A stretch of DNA of 64,000 nt, taken from NCBI GenBank assembly GCA_014804785.1, contig JAAUZD010000018.1:35868-99867 (forward strand). The letters run 5' to 3'. Both the position numbers and the translations under genes were made by a program. The notes below the pieces were generated by a model that did no database searches, was not told the DNA's origin, and was given only the letters and a program-made list of their open reading frames with translations. Positions 53,613-61,498 of this stretch are shown here, one piece after another. Position 1 is the stretch's first letter; every line of letters begins with the position of its first letter. This DNA is from Lachnospiraceae bacterium. Its GTDB lineage: Bacteria > Bacillota > Clostridia > Lachnospirales > Lachnospiraceae.

Positions 53613-54848
53613 TTATACCATCATTTCATATGCATTTTCAAGAACTGATTTCTTATATGCAATATCTGTAATGTCATATGTGTAGTAATTATCATTTACG
53701 GTTTCAGTATTTCCGAGAATGGAAGATGCCACAACACTGGATGCACCTTGGATTTTCATCGCTGAATTTATCGTCCTTCGGTATGAATGAATGGTCTTTA
53801 CATCAATGCCAATCTGAATCGACTTATTCCTTGCGCATTCGCTTATCCTCCGTTTCGACACCCTTCCATTCTGATCCGAGAAAACATATTTTCCTATATA
53901 TCCGAGGCTTTCTTCCACATTCCTTATTCTCGCCAAATGCTTTCGTATCTCTTCCGTTATCGGGACAATCCTCGGTTTCCGGTTCTTGGTATAATCTGCC
54001 ACGTAATATGTATTGGTAGACTGTTCATAGATTTCTTCCTTGTCTACAACAATAATATCATCTTTTATGCTTTCCCATGTAAGCGCTGCTATCTCTCCGA
54101 CCCTCATACCTGTCAGGCTTGCAAATTCTACAGCATAAGTCGGTATATACTGCGGCTTGTAAGCGTAGTCCCTTTCAAATTGCTCTTTCAATAATCTCAT
54201 CTGCTCTTTTGAAATGATACGCTTTTCAATGCTGCACATATCTACATGACAATATTTGAAATAGAAATTCACTTTGTTGATAAAATCACATGGATTTTCA
54301 GAAATAATCCGATTCACCCTTGCACTCAAAAAAACTGCCTGTATGTATCCATACATTGCTTTCATTGCCTTTTTCCGCAATTTCAAGTCTTTTGTCCTTT
54401 TGATAATGAATAAATCAATCTGTTCTGATGTGATTCTGGTAATATCACATGAATTGAATCCAGTGCCTTTAAAATACCTCTTATGATCCTGGATATAGCG
54501 GTCATAAGTATTGGCAGATACAATTTCTTTTTTCAAATCTGCATATCTGAAGAAACAGTTTTCAAAAGAGAGCATTTGCTTTTCTTCTTCAGCACAGTAA
54601 TAAATTATGATATCCTGCTCAATTAATTCTTTTGTAACTCTCTTCTTTAATATTCTGCCTTTTTCCTTGTCGGGCAAATATGTATACCACTTTCCATTTT
54701 TTCCTTCCCATATATCATATGGATGTTTCCTTAAGATCTCCTCTCTCTTTTGCATCTCAATCTTTTCCTGCACAAGTGCTGCATCAAGCATACCATTTTC
54801 AATGGCAAATTTCAACAGCTCGGCATCTGACATTGAGACGTCTAACAT
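53613..54848 (-). CDS. int: Tyrosine site-specific integrase
   Basis: Recombines the element into and out of the tRNA site. 411 residues: an N-terminal part of about 95 residues, a core-binding SAM-like domain (about 98-190), and the catalytic domain (about 205-411). Catalytic residues seen: Arg249 in TGMRVGEIAAL, His354 and Arg357 in HSYRRT, and tyrosine at 388 or 389 in NDNYYTYD. The usual LGH motif is LGN, as in many phage enzymes of Firmicutes. Its 3' end faces the attachment remnant. Confidence 0.95.
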   Translation of the reverse strand: MLDVSMSDAELLKFAIENGMLDAALVQEKIEMQKREEILRKHPYDIWEGKNGKWYTYLPDKEKGRILKKRVTKELIEQDIIIYYCAEEEKQMLSFENCFFRYADLKKEIVSANTYDRYIQDHKRYFKGTGFNSCDITRITSEQIDLFIIKRTKDLKLRKKAMKAMYGYIQAVFLSARVNRIISENPCDFINKVNFYFKYCHVDMCSIEKRIISKEQMRLLKEQFERDYAYKPQYIPTYAVEFASLTGMRVGEIAALTWESIKDDIIVVDKEEIYEQSTNTYYVADYTKNRKPRIVPITEEIRKHLARIRNVEESLGYIGKYVFSDQNGRVSKRRISECARNKSIQIGIDVKTIHSYRRTINSAMKIQGASSVVASSILGNTETVNDNYYTYDITDIAYKKSVLENAYEMMV

Positions 54849-54908
54849 AGGCTGCGCCGCCCTTTCTCCTGTTCAATATAGTTATCCTCTGTATTTCAGG
54901 GTATAAAA

Positions 54909-54939
54909 ATACCAACCATCTAATATTGGTGGTTGGTAT
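54909..54939 (-). terminator. Terminator after the 92-residue zinc-ribbon gene
   Basis: ATACCAACC (54909-54917) with GGTTGGTAT (54931-54939), a perfect 9-bp stem, followed on the minus strand by TTTTTATAC. It separates that gene from the integrase. Confidence 0.75.
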
Positions 54940-55296
54940 CTACTATGAATTAGCTTCTATATGCCATCATAAACAGGATATTCATTTTTATATTTTTGAC
55001 CTTCCTCACAATCTGGACAATAATGATAATCATATTGACACCCCTCAATTGCCTTATCATAAATTAAGTACATTTCCATTGTTCCCGGAGCGTCAAGCCT
55101 GTCAAACTCCCTATCAAACTTTTCTCTGTCGCATTCCCTTACAACTTTTACTCTTCCCCTATTGTTGCATTTTGGGCAAAAGTTCTCTTTACTCGTTATA
55201 TTCTTTCCAACACCCCAATTTTTTATTAATTCCATAGTGCATTTCCCCTTCTCTATTGTATAATGGGAAAATTATACCACTCCAACCACCAATATT
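54922..55296. repeat. 15-bp inverted repeat flanking the zinc-ribbon gene
   Basis: AATATTGGTGGTTGG at 54922-54936 is the exact reverse complement of CCAACCACCAATATT at 55282-55296. The right copy fills most of the promoter spacer; the left copy is part of the terminator. Confidence 0.8.
54957..55235 (-). CDS. Small zinc-ribbon protein, element cargo
   Basis: 92 residues, not recognised as a named family. Two CxxC pairs (CPKC near 20, CPDC near 74) suggest one bound zinc, with an acidic middle (REFDRLDAPG). It has its own promoter (TTGAAT-17-TATAAT) and its own terminator, unlike the packed genes further right. That is the layout of a lysogenically expressed moron. Confidence 0.75.
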   Translation of the reverse strand: MELIKNWGVGKNITSKENFCPKCNNRGRVKVVRECDREKFDREFDRLDAPGTMEMYLIYDKAIEGCQYDYHYCPDCEEGQKYKNEYPVYDGI

Positions 55297-55299
55297 CAA
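55271..55299 (-). promoter_or_regulatory. Promoter of the zinc-ribbon cargo gene
   Basis: Minus strand TTGAAT (55294-55299), 17 bases, TATAAT (55271-55276), about 35 bases before the start codon. Confidence 0.7.
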
Positions 55300-55372
55300 T
55301 TATCAAAGAACTAATGTACTAAATATTTACCACAAAGATGCATATCAAATTCAAACGTTGACCTTTATAGAA

Positions 55373-55768
55373 TCATGCTCCATAATTCAATCCTATTTGC
55401 TTATAATGACTTTCTACTAACGGTTTCTTCAAATCTTCCAAATCAATAGTGATTGTCATCCCTTCTGCAACCTTTACATTTCTGTAATCATGCGGAACCA
55501 GCAAAGGCTGTGTCGCCTCTTGTGTTATCGGCATATCCGCCGCCATTGCAAGTTGCGGTGGTCTGCTTTTGATTTTGGAAACAATTTCTTCTTCTAATTC
55601 GCTTACCTTAACAAATGTGATAGATGGCGCATGATACTTTCTTCCGTCATCACATAAAATCATGGTCTGTTGTTCGCAAGCAGTAGGGGTATAAAATTTA
55701 ATTACTTCCCCTATCACTTTATCATCTATCTGCATTACTCTATCACCTATATCATATCCTAAGCTCAT
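55373..55768 (-). CDS. Hypothetical element protein
   Basis: 131 residues, not recognised. The first half (DRVMQIDDKVIGEVIKFYTPT) looks like a small SH3-like barrel that could bind nucleic acid or a phage component. The second half is Pro/Thr-rich. A good AGGAGG site precedes the ATG. It is preceded 18 bases away by another small gene in the same direction. Confidence 0.7.
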   Translation of the reverse strand: MSLGYDIGDRVMQIDDKVIGEVIKFYTPTACEQQTMILCDDGRKYHAPSITFVKVSELEEEIVSKIKSRPPQLAMAADMPITQEATQPLLVPHDYRNVKVAEGMTITIDLEDLKKPLVESHYKQIGLNYGA

Positions 55769-55786
55769 TTATATCCTCCTGATGCA

Positions 55787-56143
55787 TTAACAATAACTCC
55801 TTGCAAGCCACCTTCTAATTTCCCAAGTAATATTCCAGCCAAAACTAATATTGGTTCCTGTGCATTTGCTGAATACTTTTGCAATCTTATATCTGTGTGA
55901 TGTTGGATAGTGATACGCTTCTTTTATCTGCTCAAGCACCAGCTTTACACCGTCCACCACTTCAAGAAACCTTTCAGCAAATACATTCCACGCCTTTGTA
56001 AATCTGTCTGCAAATTCTTTCAGAACTTCATACGCGTATTCAAAGCCTTTTTCTGTTCTATACAGAATCCGCTTAAATTCAATAATTGTCATTCCTCTGA
56101 CTTCGATCACTGCCCTGTCTTTTTCTTCAAAACAAATTACCAT
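55787..56143 (-). CDS. Hypothetical element protein
   Basis: 118 residues, not recognised. Mostly helical and charged, with several aromatic residues in the last 40. No catalytic or metal motif is visible. GGGAGG sits 6 bases before the ATG. Part of the packed minus-strand run. Confidence 0.65.
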   Translation of the reverse strand: MVICFEEKDRAVIEVRGMTIIEFKRILYRTEKGFEYAYEVLKEFADRFTKAWNVFAERFLEVVDGVKLVLEQIKEAYHYPTSHRYKIAKVFSKCTGTNISFGWNITWEIRRWLARSYC

Positions 56144-56172
56144 GATATCCTCCCTTTATACCGCATATAGTT

Positions 56173-56403
56173 TCATTTTCCCTTGATAAAATACTTATAT
56201 GGCAAATACCAAACAGGCATAGTCACCGCCATTAACAAGCAGATTATCACAACTGCCATCCCTCTCAGCAAAAACTTTACACAATACATTATACCTTCGG
56301 TAAAACTACCCACAACATCAATAAGAATAGTTTCCGCAATGTCAAAATAAAATTTCATGACTCGCAATATAAACGTTTTCGCATGTTCCATCTCAAATTC
56401 CAT
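56173..56403 (-). CDS. Small membrane protein
   Basis: 76 residues with one strongly hydrophobic stretch near 47-67 (GMAVVIICLLMAVTMPVWYL) and a possible amphipathic helix before it. GGGAGG abuts the first ATG, so the second ATG (four codons in) may be the real start. Function unknown. Confidence 0.65.
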   Translation of the reverse strand: MEFEMEHAKTFILRVMKFYFDIAETILIDVVGSFTEGIMYCVKFLLRGMAVVIICLLMAVTMPVWYLPYKYFIKGK

Positions 56404-56411
56404 CCTCCCAC

Positions 56412-56573
56412 TTAATTCTTAACAGGTTGCCTCCAGATAACCCACAATATCACCACCCATGCAAGGAAGAACTGCCCCAGTGTAACCTCTCCATCCACCA
56501 TAACCGCGATTCCACAGATGAACCACGGCAGGCAGTTCCAGTGCTTTTTAAACATGCTTTTGAGTTTCTTCAT
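56412..56573 (-). CDS. Small membrane protein (53 residues)
   Basis: Begins MKKLKSMFKKHWNCLPWFI and has one or two hydrophobic helices (about 15-45). AAAGGAG lies 7 bases before the ATG, and its start overlaps the 3' end of the upstream gene by 26 bases, both signs of a real gene. Unrecognised; prophage genes of this size and charge are sometimes holin-like, but here there is no lysis context. Confidence 0.65.
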   Translation of the reverse strand: MKKLKSMFKKHWNCLPWFICGIAVMVDGEVTLGQFFLAWVVILWVIWRQPVKN

Positions 56574-56856
56574 TGATTTGCTCCTTTAGTTTTGATTTTA
56601 CGATTTCAATGGTTTCTGTAATAGCCGACATTTTGCATCTTAAATAATCTGCCATATCATTATCGGCGCACATTCTAAGCTGTTCTTCTCTCTTTGAACG
56701 CATTTCTTCCAGCCGCTCCACAACCTTATCCGCATCATAGGCGGTAGGCTGTGAATCAATGAGGCTCTGCGCTGCCTCTCGCGTATCTTTGGCAAAATCA
56801 GATTGCCCTTTGAATACCTCGTTAAAATCTATTTTATCTGCATCAATCAATCTCAT
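56548..56856 (-). CDS. Hypothetical element protein
   Basis: 102 residues. The opening MRLIDADKIDF and IDSQPTAYD pattern is widespread in Firmicutes phage proteins of unknown role. The rest is helical and charged, possibly coiled coil. Its ATG overlaps the stop codon of the gene upstream (ATGA). Confidence 0.75.
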   Translation of the reverse strand: MRLIDADKIDFNEVFKGQSDFAKDTREAAQSLIDSQPTAYDADKVVERLEEMRSKREEQLRMCADNDMADYLRCKMSAITETIEIVKSKLKEQINEETQKHV

Positions 56857-57290
56857 TTACCTTCCTCCATCTTTTTCAATGCGTCATCTGCTTCTTCTTG
56901 GGTAAGGAAACATCTGTAAAAATCAAGATACATACTACCAGCAACAATATTTTCAAGTTCACAAATCACGCCATCATAAGCATCATACTTTAGTAAAATT
57001 GTTCCATCAGAGAGAATGGCAATATTATCAATATCATATATTTCAACTTTCCTGTTCTCTATTTTTTCATCTGTATCAATACGGTAAATTCTATCTCCCA
57101 CCGCACAAGGCAGTTTCAGAAGTTTCCCTTGCTCCTCTAAGTCTTCGTATTGCTTTAATTTCTCTAGGGCCTCCTTTAACCATCCGCACTGATCTTCTTT
57201 TGGACAATTTAGATCACAATCTTTTTCATGTCCTCTGCAATTATAAGATGCGGCTCCCATAAAAAGTTCTTCTCTGGTTAATCTCTCCAT
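56853..57290 (-). CDS. Hypothetical element protein with cysteine-rich N-terminus
   Basis: 145 residues from the ATG at 57290 (GGAGGGAAAT upstream). Starts MERLTREELFMGAASYNCRG. Cysteines in the first 40 residues (GHEKDCDLNCPKEDQCGW) may bind zinc; a beta-rich SH3-like middle follows (LPCAVGDRIYRID). This general layout recurs in clostridial phages; function unknown. Confidence 0.75.
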   Translation of the reverse strand: MERLTREELFMGAASYNCRGHEKDCDLNCPKEDQCGWLKEALEKLKQYEDLEEQGKLLKLPCAVGDRIYRIDTDEKIENRKVEIYDIDNIAILSDGTILLKYDAYDGVICELENIVAGSMYLDFYRCFLTQEEADDALKKMEEGK

Positions 57291-57310
57291 ATTTCCCTCC
57301 ACACTCTCAT

Positions 57311-57697
57311 TTATAAGTCCCATTCAAGATTATTATCTGCACAATCCATATCTGATCTGATTTCTTGCTTCCACTTCTCCATGATTTTCTCATTGTGAAG
57401 CGTTTTAAAATCCAGCTCTGGAAGAATTATGGTTAATTCCTCTTTTGATTTATCATCTCGGTTAAGTGCCGGCTTATATTTGTTGATATAATAAATCTCG
57501 TACAGGAACATGTCAGCTTCAGTCTTGCATTCTGCAATTTCAATATGACTTACTGAAAATATATCAATCAGTTTATGCATGGGACGCTGTTTGAAATGTC
57601 CTATGAGTCTTGAATTGATTCTCTGTTTTGTCCTGCCGAGATAAGCAATAAATTCACCATCCGGACTGTTGTAGAAAATCTTATATAGGATATACAT
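57311..57697 (-). CDS. GIY-YIG nuclease-like protein
   Basis: 128 residues. YILYKI at the N-terminus and AYLGRTKQRINSRLIGHF match the GIY-YIG core (the second motif, a following arginine and a basic helix). Further on, KTEADMFLYEIYYINKYKPALN holds the glutamate expected in the active site. Such proteins nick or cut DNA, as homing or repair nucleases. The first motif is altered, so activity is uncertain. Confidence 0.78.
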   Translation of the reverse strand: MYILYKIFYNSPDGEFIAYLGRTKQRINSRLIGHFKQRPMHKLIDIFSVSHIEIAECKTEADMFLYEIYYINKYKPALNRDDKSKEELTIILPELDFKTLHNEKIMEKWKQEIRSDMDCADNNLEWDL

Positions 57698-57713
57698 ATT
57701 TTCCTTCCCTTTC

Positions 57714-57875
57714 TCAATCCCATTTAACCTTTCCTGTATATTTTGTCTTTGGCAGAGATAAATCTATTTCTGATCCACACTTGCATTTTCCACTTGCACA
57801 TACAAACCTTTTGCAATCTGGACAGAAATAGGCAATTCCTAATTCTCTATCATATTTCCATAGTGCTGCTTTCAT
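57714..57875 (-). CDS. Small zinc-ribbon protein (53 residues)
   Basis: Short gene with GGAGG 6 bases before the ATG. Three CxxC-type or CxC elements (CPDC, then CASGKCKCG) form a probable single zinc ribbon. It resembles other small zinc proteins of this element in style but not in sequence. Function unknown. Confidence 0.65.
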   Translation of the reverse strand: MKAALWKYDRELGIAYFCPDCKRFVCASGKCKCGSEIDLSLPKTKYTGKVKWD

Positions 57876-57897
57876 CTTGTGCCTCCACACCCTCTAA

Positions 57898-58077
57898 TTA
57901 CTCATTTTTATCAAATTCTCCCATGACTTTCCTTGATTTTAAGCACTCTTTGTAATCAGTCAAAAACATGACTATGTGCTTCCTGTCACTATCTGATAAA
58001 GGCTCTGTTTCTTCACTCACTTTTGTTATGGCTAAATCAATATCTTGTATTCGGTTTATAATATCACTTACTTTCAT
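57898..58077 (-). CDS. Small hypothetical protein (59 residues)
   Basis: Starts MKVSDIINRIQDIDLAI at 58077 after a GAGAGG site. All helical and charged. Not recognised. Confidence 0.6.
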   Translation of the reverse strand: MKVSDIINRIQDIDLAITKVSEETEPLSDSDRKHIVMFLTDYKECLKSRKVMGEFDKNE

Positions 58078-58146
58078 TTTTCTACCTCTCCACAATCCCC
58101 CTAAATTCCCTAATGATATGGATTTAGGGGGAATCTGTACTATTTG

Positions 58147-58728
58147 TTATCCGTTTACACGGACATATTCCGCATCTGCATACATTCCATGATGGTTAGA
58201 CCAATATAATCTTCTCATAGGCTTTTCTTCATCCAAGATATGCACCGCGCAATATGTATCTTCTAAAATCCTTTTCTTGCGCTTCTCATATTCTTTCATC
58301 AGTTTCTTTTGGCTGTCGAACAGTTCGCAGAATTGATATGTCACATCTTCTTTCCAGAACAGCATATTTTCAAATATCCCAATCTGCGCCCACAACACAA
58401 CACCGTCACATTTTCTCGGTTCATATTCAACCGTAATTCGTTCTGACAGATTGCATGGGATTATAGTTTTATATTTCTTGCGTTCTTCATTTGCCATATG
58501 AAGCAATTCCTCTATATTCTGCAATCCCTCTTCGTAGGAATAACAGCATCCGCTGTCTGTTCTGTAATACGGATAATTGGGTAATCCCTCAACTTCTGTG
58601 ATTATTGCAATCCGTGTTTCTCCCAAAACATTTCTGCCAATTTTATCCCCAACAGAAAGAATATGCCTGATTTGTTTTTCTTCTTTTGGTTGAAGGTAAG
58701 AGAATATATCTAACTGCTCGTACTCCAT
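58147..58728 (-). CDS. Hypothetical element protein with N-terminal clamp-like motif
   Basis: 193 residues from the ATG at 58728. It begins MEYEQLDIFSYLQPKEEK; QLDIF resembles the sliding-clamp-binding pentapeptide QL(S/D)LF. The rest is alpha/beta (GDKIGRNVLGETRIAIITEVEGLPNYPYYR) and unrecognised. Its frame is open further upstream but the ASCH-like gene ends there. Confidence 0.7.
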   Translation of the reverse strand: MEYEQLDIFSYLQPKEEKQIRHILSVGDKIGRNVLGETRIAIITEVEGLPNYPYYRTDSGCCYSYEEGLQNIEELLHMANEERKKYKTIIPCNLSERITVEYEPRKCDGVVLWAQIGIFENMLFWKEDVTYQFCELFDSQKKLMKEYEKRKKRILEDTYCAVHILDEEKPMRRLYWSNHHGMYADAEYVRVNG

Positions 58729-58735
58729 TTCTCTT

Positions 58736-59371
58736 TCACACCTCCATGTAATCATCCGGGTATATCCGTTCAAATTCTATTACCCATACCCATGGATTTG
58801 CATACCAGCCGTACTTTTCTTTATCTTTTACCGTTGCATCCCATATATGAATAAAATCATGCTTGTCCTTTACTCCCTCTGATATATAGTTCCTATCATC
58901 TATGGTTTCCATATCCTGTAACCGCTCTGCCCTTACATCCTTTACCTTCAAAAAGATTCTGGCAGCTTGTTTTGGCATATGGAGGGATGGTGTCCATTTT
59001 GGCTTTGGAATGTTGCTTGACAAGATCGCATTGTCATAATCAGCCTTATACCCGTGCCCGTTTCCGTACTGTGTCGTAAAATCAAAGTAATTCGGACAAT
59101 ATGTTTCACGGACGTACAGGATATCACTCGGACAAATTGGGCAAATGCGTTCCGCAAGGCTCAACTTTTTTGTATGCTCTTTGTTGGCATAATTATGTAC
59201 TGCATAAGTGCGCTTATTAGCATCGTAAAAGCTCATGTCCGGTTCAACATAATCATTCCCATCCTTACAAATCCGTCTTGTAACTGTCTTCCTACCATCC
59301 AGTATCGCCCTAACCATATCTGTATTGAACAGAATAGGCTTTGCTGTTCGTAATAACTCTGTTTTAGTCAT
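58736..59371 (-). CDS. ASCH-like phage protein
   Basis: 211 residues from the ATG at 59371 (GGAGG). The opening ILFNTDMVRAILDGRKTVTRR and the later WTPSLHMPKQAARIFLKV and NPWVWVIEFERI are typical of phage ASCH-domain proteins, thought to bind RNA or modified nucleotides. Widespread in clostridial prophages; exact role unknown. Confidence 0.8.
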   Translation of the reverse strand: MTKTELLRTAKPILFNTDMVRAILDGRKTVTRRICKDGNDYVEPDMSFYDANKRTYAVHNYANKEHTKKLSLAERICPICPSDILYVRETYCPNYFDFTTQYGNGHGYKADYDNAILSSNIPKPKWTPSLHMPKQAARIFLKVKDVRAERLQDMETIDDRNYISEGVKDKHDFIHIWDATVKDKEKYGWYANPWVWVIEFERIYPDDYMEV

Positions 59372-59375
59372 ATCG

Positions 59376-59562
59376 CTATTCCTCCACATAGTCAGCATCC
59401 ATTCCCTGTTGATCCAACATGTATATAACCTGGTTCAGACTCCCTGATCTTGATTTATATTCTTTTGCGTCTTCCCGTCCAGAAAGGATATATTTCCCTT
59501 TTTATCCTTTCCTGCATAATATTTTTCTTCTCCGTTTTTTTAGTTACCTTGATTACTATCAT
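59376..59562 (-). pseudogene. Small phage gene broken by two frameshifts in A-runs
   Basis: The ATG at 59562 has a strong GGGAGG site. The frame stops after 35 codons, but adding one A in each of two runs of five A (59522-59526 and 59499-59503, minus strand) restores one continuous frame of about 62 codons. That frame reads through YYAGKDKKGKYILSGRED and ends GMDADYVEE at 59376, just before the ASCH-like gene. Either a decayed gene or base-calling errors in the source assembly. Confidence 0.7.
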
Positions 59563-59582
59563 GATGTTATCCTCCCATTGTT

Positions 59583-59789
59583 TCAATCTTCAAATTCCAA
59601 ATTTGCATTTCCCGTAATCTCCAATGCCTGTTCATTTGTTGCAATGCATCCATTCAACTTTTCAATCTCATATATCATGGTTCGCTGGATGATCCTGTTT
59701 TCGTATTTACAGATTATGTTCTTTACAGCATCTGCACTGACTAATCGGAGTGGCATGTTGACTGGCATTATTTCGTTTGTCTGGCTCAT
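59583..59789 (-). CDS. Small hypothetical protein (68 residues)
   Basis: Starts MSQTNEIMPVNMPLRLVSADAV at 59789 after GGAGG. Helical second half (ENRIIQRTMIYEIEKLNG). Overlaps no gene; follows the DUF551 gene by 2 bases. Unrecognised. Confidence 0.65.
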   Translation of the reverse strand: MSQTNEIMPVNMPLRLVSADAVKNIICKYENRIIQRTMIYEIEKLNGCIATNEQALEITGNANLEFED

Positions 59790-59791
59790 TG

Positions 59792-60139
59792 TTAGTTTCC
59801 TCCATATGGTTCCGGTAATGGCTGCCATGCGATAACATCGCCCATATAACGCTGTCCGAATGTCGGAGACTTAAAATCAGTATCCATATCCCAATTACCA
59901 AGAAATTCACCGTTTTTGAAAACATGTTCGATTACTTGCAAATTATGGTTCAATCCTCCGTCATGAGTTGCTAATACCCTCTGTCCTTCTTCCGGCAACC
60001 TCTCACTGCATGGAATCCACTCACCCACCTTAGGCTCTTTTTTAATAATCTTGATTACATCACTTATAAACATATTGGCAAGAGTATCAACACCCTGTAA
60101 TTCCTTGAATCGCTTGATCAGATTTATTTCGTTAATCAT
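59792..60139 (-). CDS. DUF551-domain protein
   Basis: 115 residues. The C-terminal two-thirds match DUF551, a domain common in phages: GEWIPCSERLPEEGQRVLAT, ending VIAWQPLPEPYGG. The N-terminal 40 residues are helical. Function of the domain is unknown. AAGGAG precedes the ATG. Confidence 0.85.
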   Translation of the reverse strand: MINEINLIKRFKELQGVDTLANMFISDVIKIIKKEPKVGEWIPCSERLPEEGQRVLATHDGGLNHNLQVIEHVFKNGEFLGNWDMDTDFKSPTFGQRYMGDVIAWQPLPEPYGGN

Positions 60140-60220
60140 TTTGCGCTCCTTCCTTGTAAAATCCTATTCGTCTGAACATCCAAGTGTAAATTGTGTCATT
60201 TTTCATCTCTATAGACCTAT

Positions 60221-60418
60221 TTACATGCACTTGATTCCCATATCATAAAGCCGCCCTATAACACCTTTTATAATAATTTCATCATAGTTTTGAGGGTACC
60301 CTTCAATATCACGCAGCACATAAAGCAGATCTCCAACGTCATAGTTTTTTATTAGTTCAACCTTTTCGTCGAGTGAATCATTACACTTTTTTGACACCCT
60401 ATAAGCTCTCACATTCAC
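60221..60418 (-). CDS. Small hypothetical protein (65 residues)
   Basis: Starts MNVRAYRVSKKCNDSL with GGAGG 6 bases upstream. Acidic, mixed alpha/beta. Unrecognised; lies 15 bases after the next gene upstream. Confidence 0.65.
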   Translation of the reverse strand: MNVRAYRVSKKCNDSLDEKVELIKNYDVGDLLYVLRDIEGYPQNYDEIIIKGVIGRLYDMGIKCM

Positions 60419-60433
60419 AACCTCCGCTAAGAT

Positions 60434-60862
60434 TTAAATCACCAAAAAATGTTTCTTGATCATATCCGTGATAACCGACTTGTCATGATGCTTTGACACA
60501 TTTTCCATGATTCTTTTACTCTTTCTGTTTATTTTATAGCATTCTTCACTTTTCTTTGTGTACTCAACAACTTCATCAACCAGATAGTCCATGGAATCGC
60601 TCAGTTCAAAGTATATGTCCCCTGCGTCATTAAGATTAAATCTACCTCCCTCTTCCAGTACTCTTTTAATGTGTTCACTGTACTTTTCATTTAGATCTCC
60701 ATAATAAACAGGCCTGGTTTTCTTTTCCTCTGTATCCCTTTTGTAATCCTCTAATTCTTCTATCATCTTTCTTGATTTCTCAACAAAATCATCTTGCACC
60801 ATACAAATTTTCTGTACATATGAATGATAATATTGAGATACAATTAATACATATTTAACCAT
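60434..60862 (-). CDS. Hypothetical element protein
   Basis: 142 residues, strongly charged and helical after a short beta start (MVKYVLIVSQYYHSYV). GGAGGTG lies 5 bases before the ATG. No motif recognised. Confidence 0.65.
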   Translation of the reverse strand: MVKYVLIVSQYYHSYVQKICMVQDDFVEKSRKMIEELEDYKRDTEEKKTRPVYYGDLNEKYSEHIKRVLEEGGRFNLNDAGDIYFELSDSMDYLVDEVVEYTKKSEECYKINRKSKRIMENVSKHHDKSVITDMIKKHFLVI

Positions 60863-60882
60863 TTTTCACCTCCGCTAAAATC

Positions 60883-60993
60883 TTATCTCCATCTCTTATT
60901 CCTGATAAAATCAATCAACTCTATCACAGTGCCAACAACTGCCAAAATACACAACCCACCATATAGAATTGCACTTACATCTCTAGCATCCAT
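60883..60993 (-). CDS. Very small membrane protein (36 residues), candidate
   Basis: A single hydrophobic helix (LYGGLCILAVVGTVIELIDF) followed by a basic end (RNKRWR). GGAG lies 10 bases before the ATG, inside an upstream mini-frame. Plausible but below the size where sequence alone is convincing. Confidence 0.45.
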   Translation of the reverse strand: MDARDVSAILYGGLCILAVVGTVIELIDFIRNKRWR

Positions 60994-61000
60994 CTATGTA

Positions 61001-61089
61001 TTACTCCTTCCTAGAAACAATCTTAAAAGTTCCTCCTGTCATTCCGGCTTGTCTTCTCTGTTTTCTTCCTGCTTATCATTCTCATTCAT
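61001..61089 (-). CDS. Two overlapping mini-frames (16 and 13 codons), candidate
   Basis: A 16-codon frame (61039-61089, MNENDKQEENREDKPE) with an AGGA site overlaps by ATGA a 13-codon frame (61001-61042, MTGGTFKIVSRKE) whose end supplies the ribosome-binding site of the next small gene. They could be leader peptides or chance. Confidence 0.3.
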
Positions 61090-61105
61090 TACTTATCATC
61101 CTTTC

Positions 61106-61324
61106 CTAAAACAAACTCATTTGCCCGTCGCACTGCTTTTTCTTTGGTGTGCGCGGCTGGTAGCCTTTTTCATTCTCGCCAAAGGCATCTATTGGATTGT
61201 ACAAGAAGTCATGACAACGGTTCGGGGATTTTGCAGTCGCATTACTTATACATCTTTCCTGTTTTGAGCAGTAATTCGCATCACCTACAACCATGTAACC
61301 GCAATATCTACAGTATTGTTTCAT
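61106..61324 (-). CDS. Small zinc-binding phage protein ending in a clamp-like motif
   Basis: 72 residues. Cysteines in CRYCGY, then YCSKQERC and NRCHDF suggest one or two zinc sites; the YQPRTPKKK stretch is basic. It ends QMSLF, close to the clamp-binding consensus. The overall pattern (zinc knuckles, GYxPR, QxSLF at the end) recurs in clostridial phages. Start overlaps the upstream stop (ATGA). Confidence 0.75.
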   Translation of the reverse strand: MKQYCRYCGYMVVGDANYCSKQERCISNATAKSPNRCHDFLYNPIDAFGENEKGYQPRTPKKKQCDGQMSLF

Positions 61325-61488
61325 CCAACCACCCTCTCTACGTATGCCATATAGCCATCAGTAAATAGCAGATAATTAAATCCGCATATATTCTTATATC
61401 CTGCCACCTCGCGCGGTTCTTCGTCCCGGTAGTCATCTGCAAGCCTTACTTTGGTACCTATGGGATATTTATTTTCCATCAGTTTCAT
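61321..61488 (-). CDS. Small hypothetical protein (55 residues)
   Basis: Starts MKLMENKYPIGTKVRLADDY at 61488, with GGAGG 6 bases upstream. Short SH3-like beta protein. Unrecognised. Overlaps the zinc-binding gene by 4 bases. Confidence 0.65.
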   Translation of the reverse strand: MKLMENKYPIGTKVRLADDYRDEEPREVAGYKNICGFNYLLFTDGYMAYVERVVG

Positions 61489-61498
61489 TGGTGTCCTC

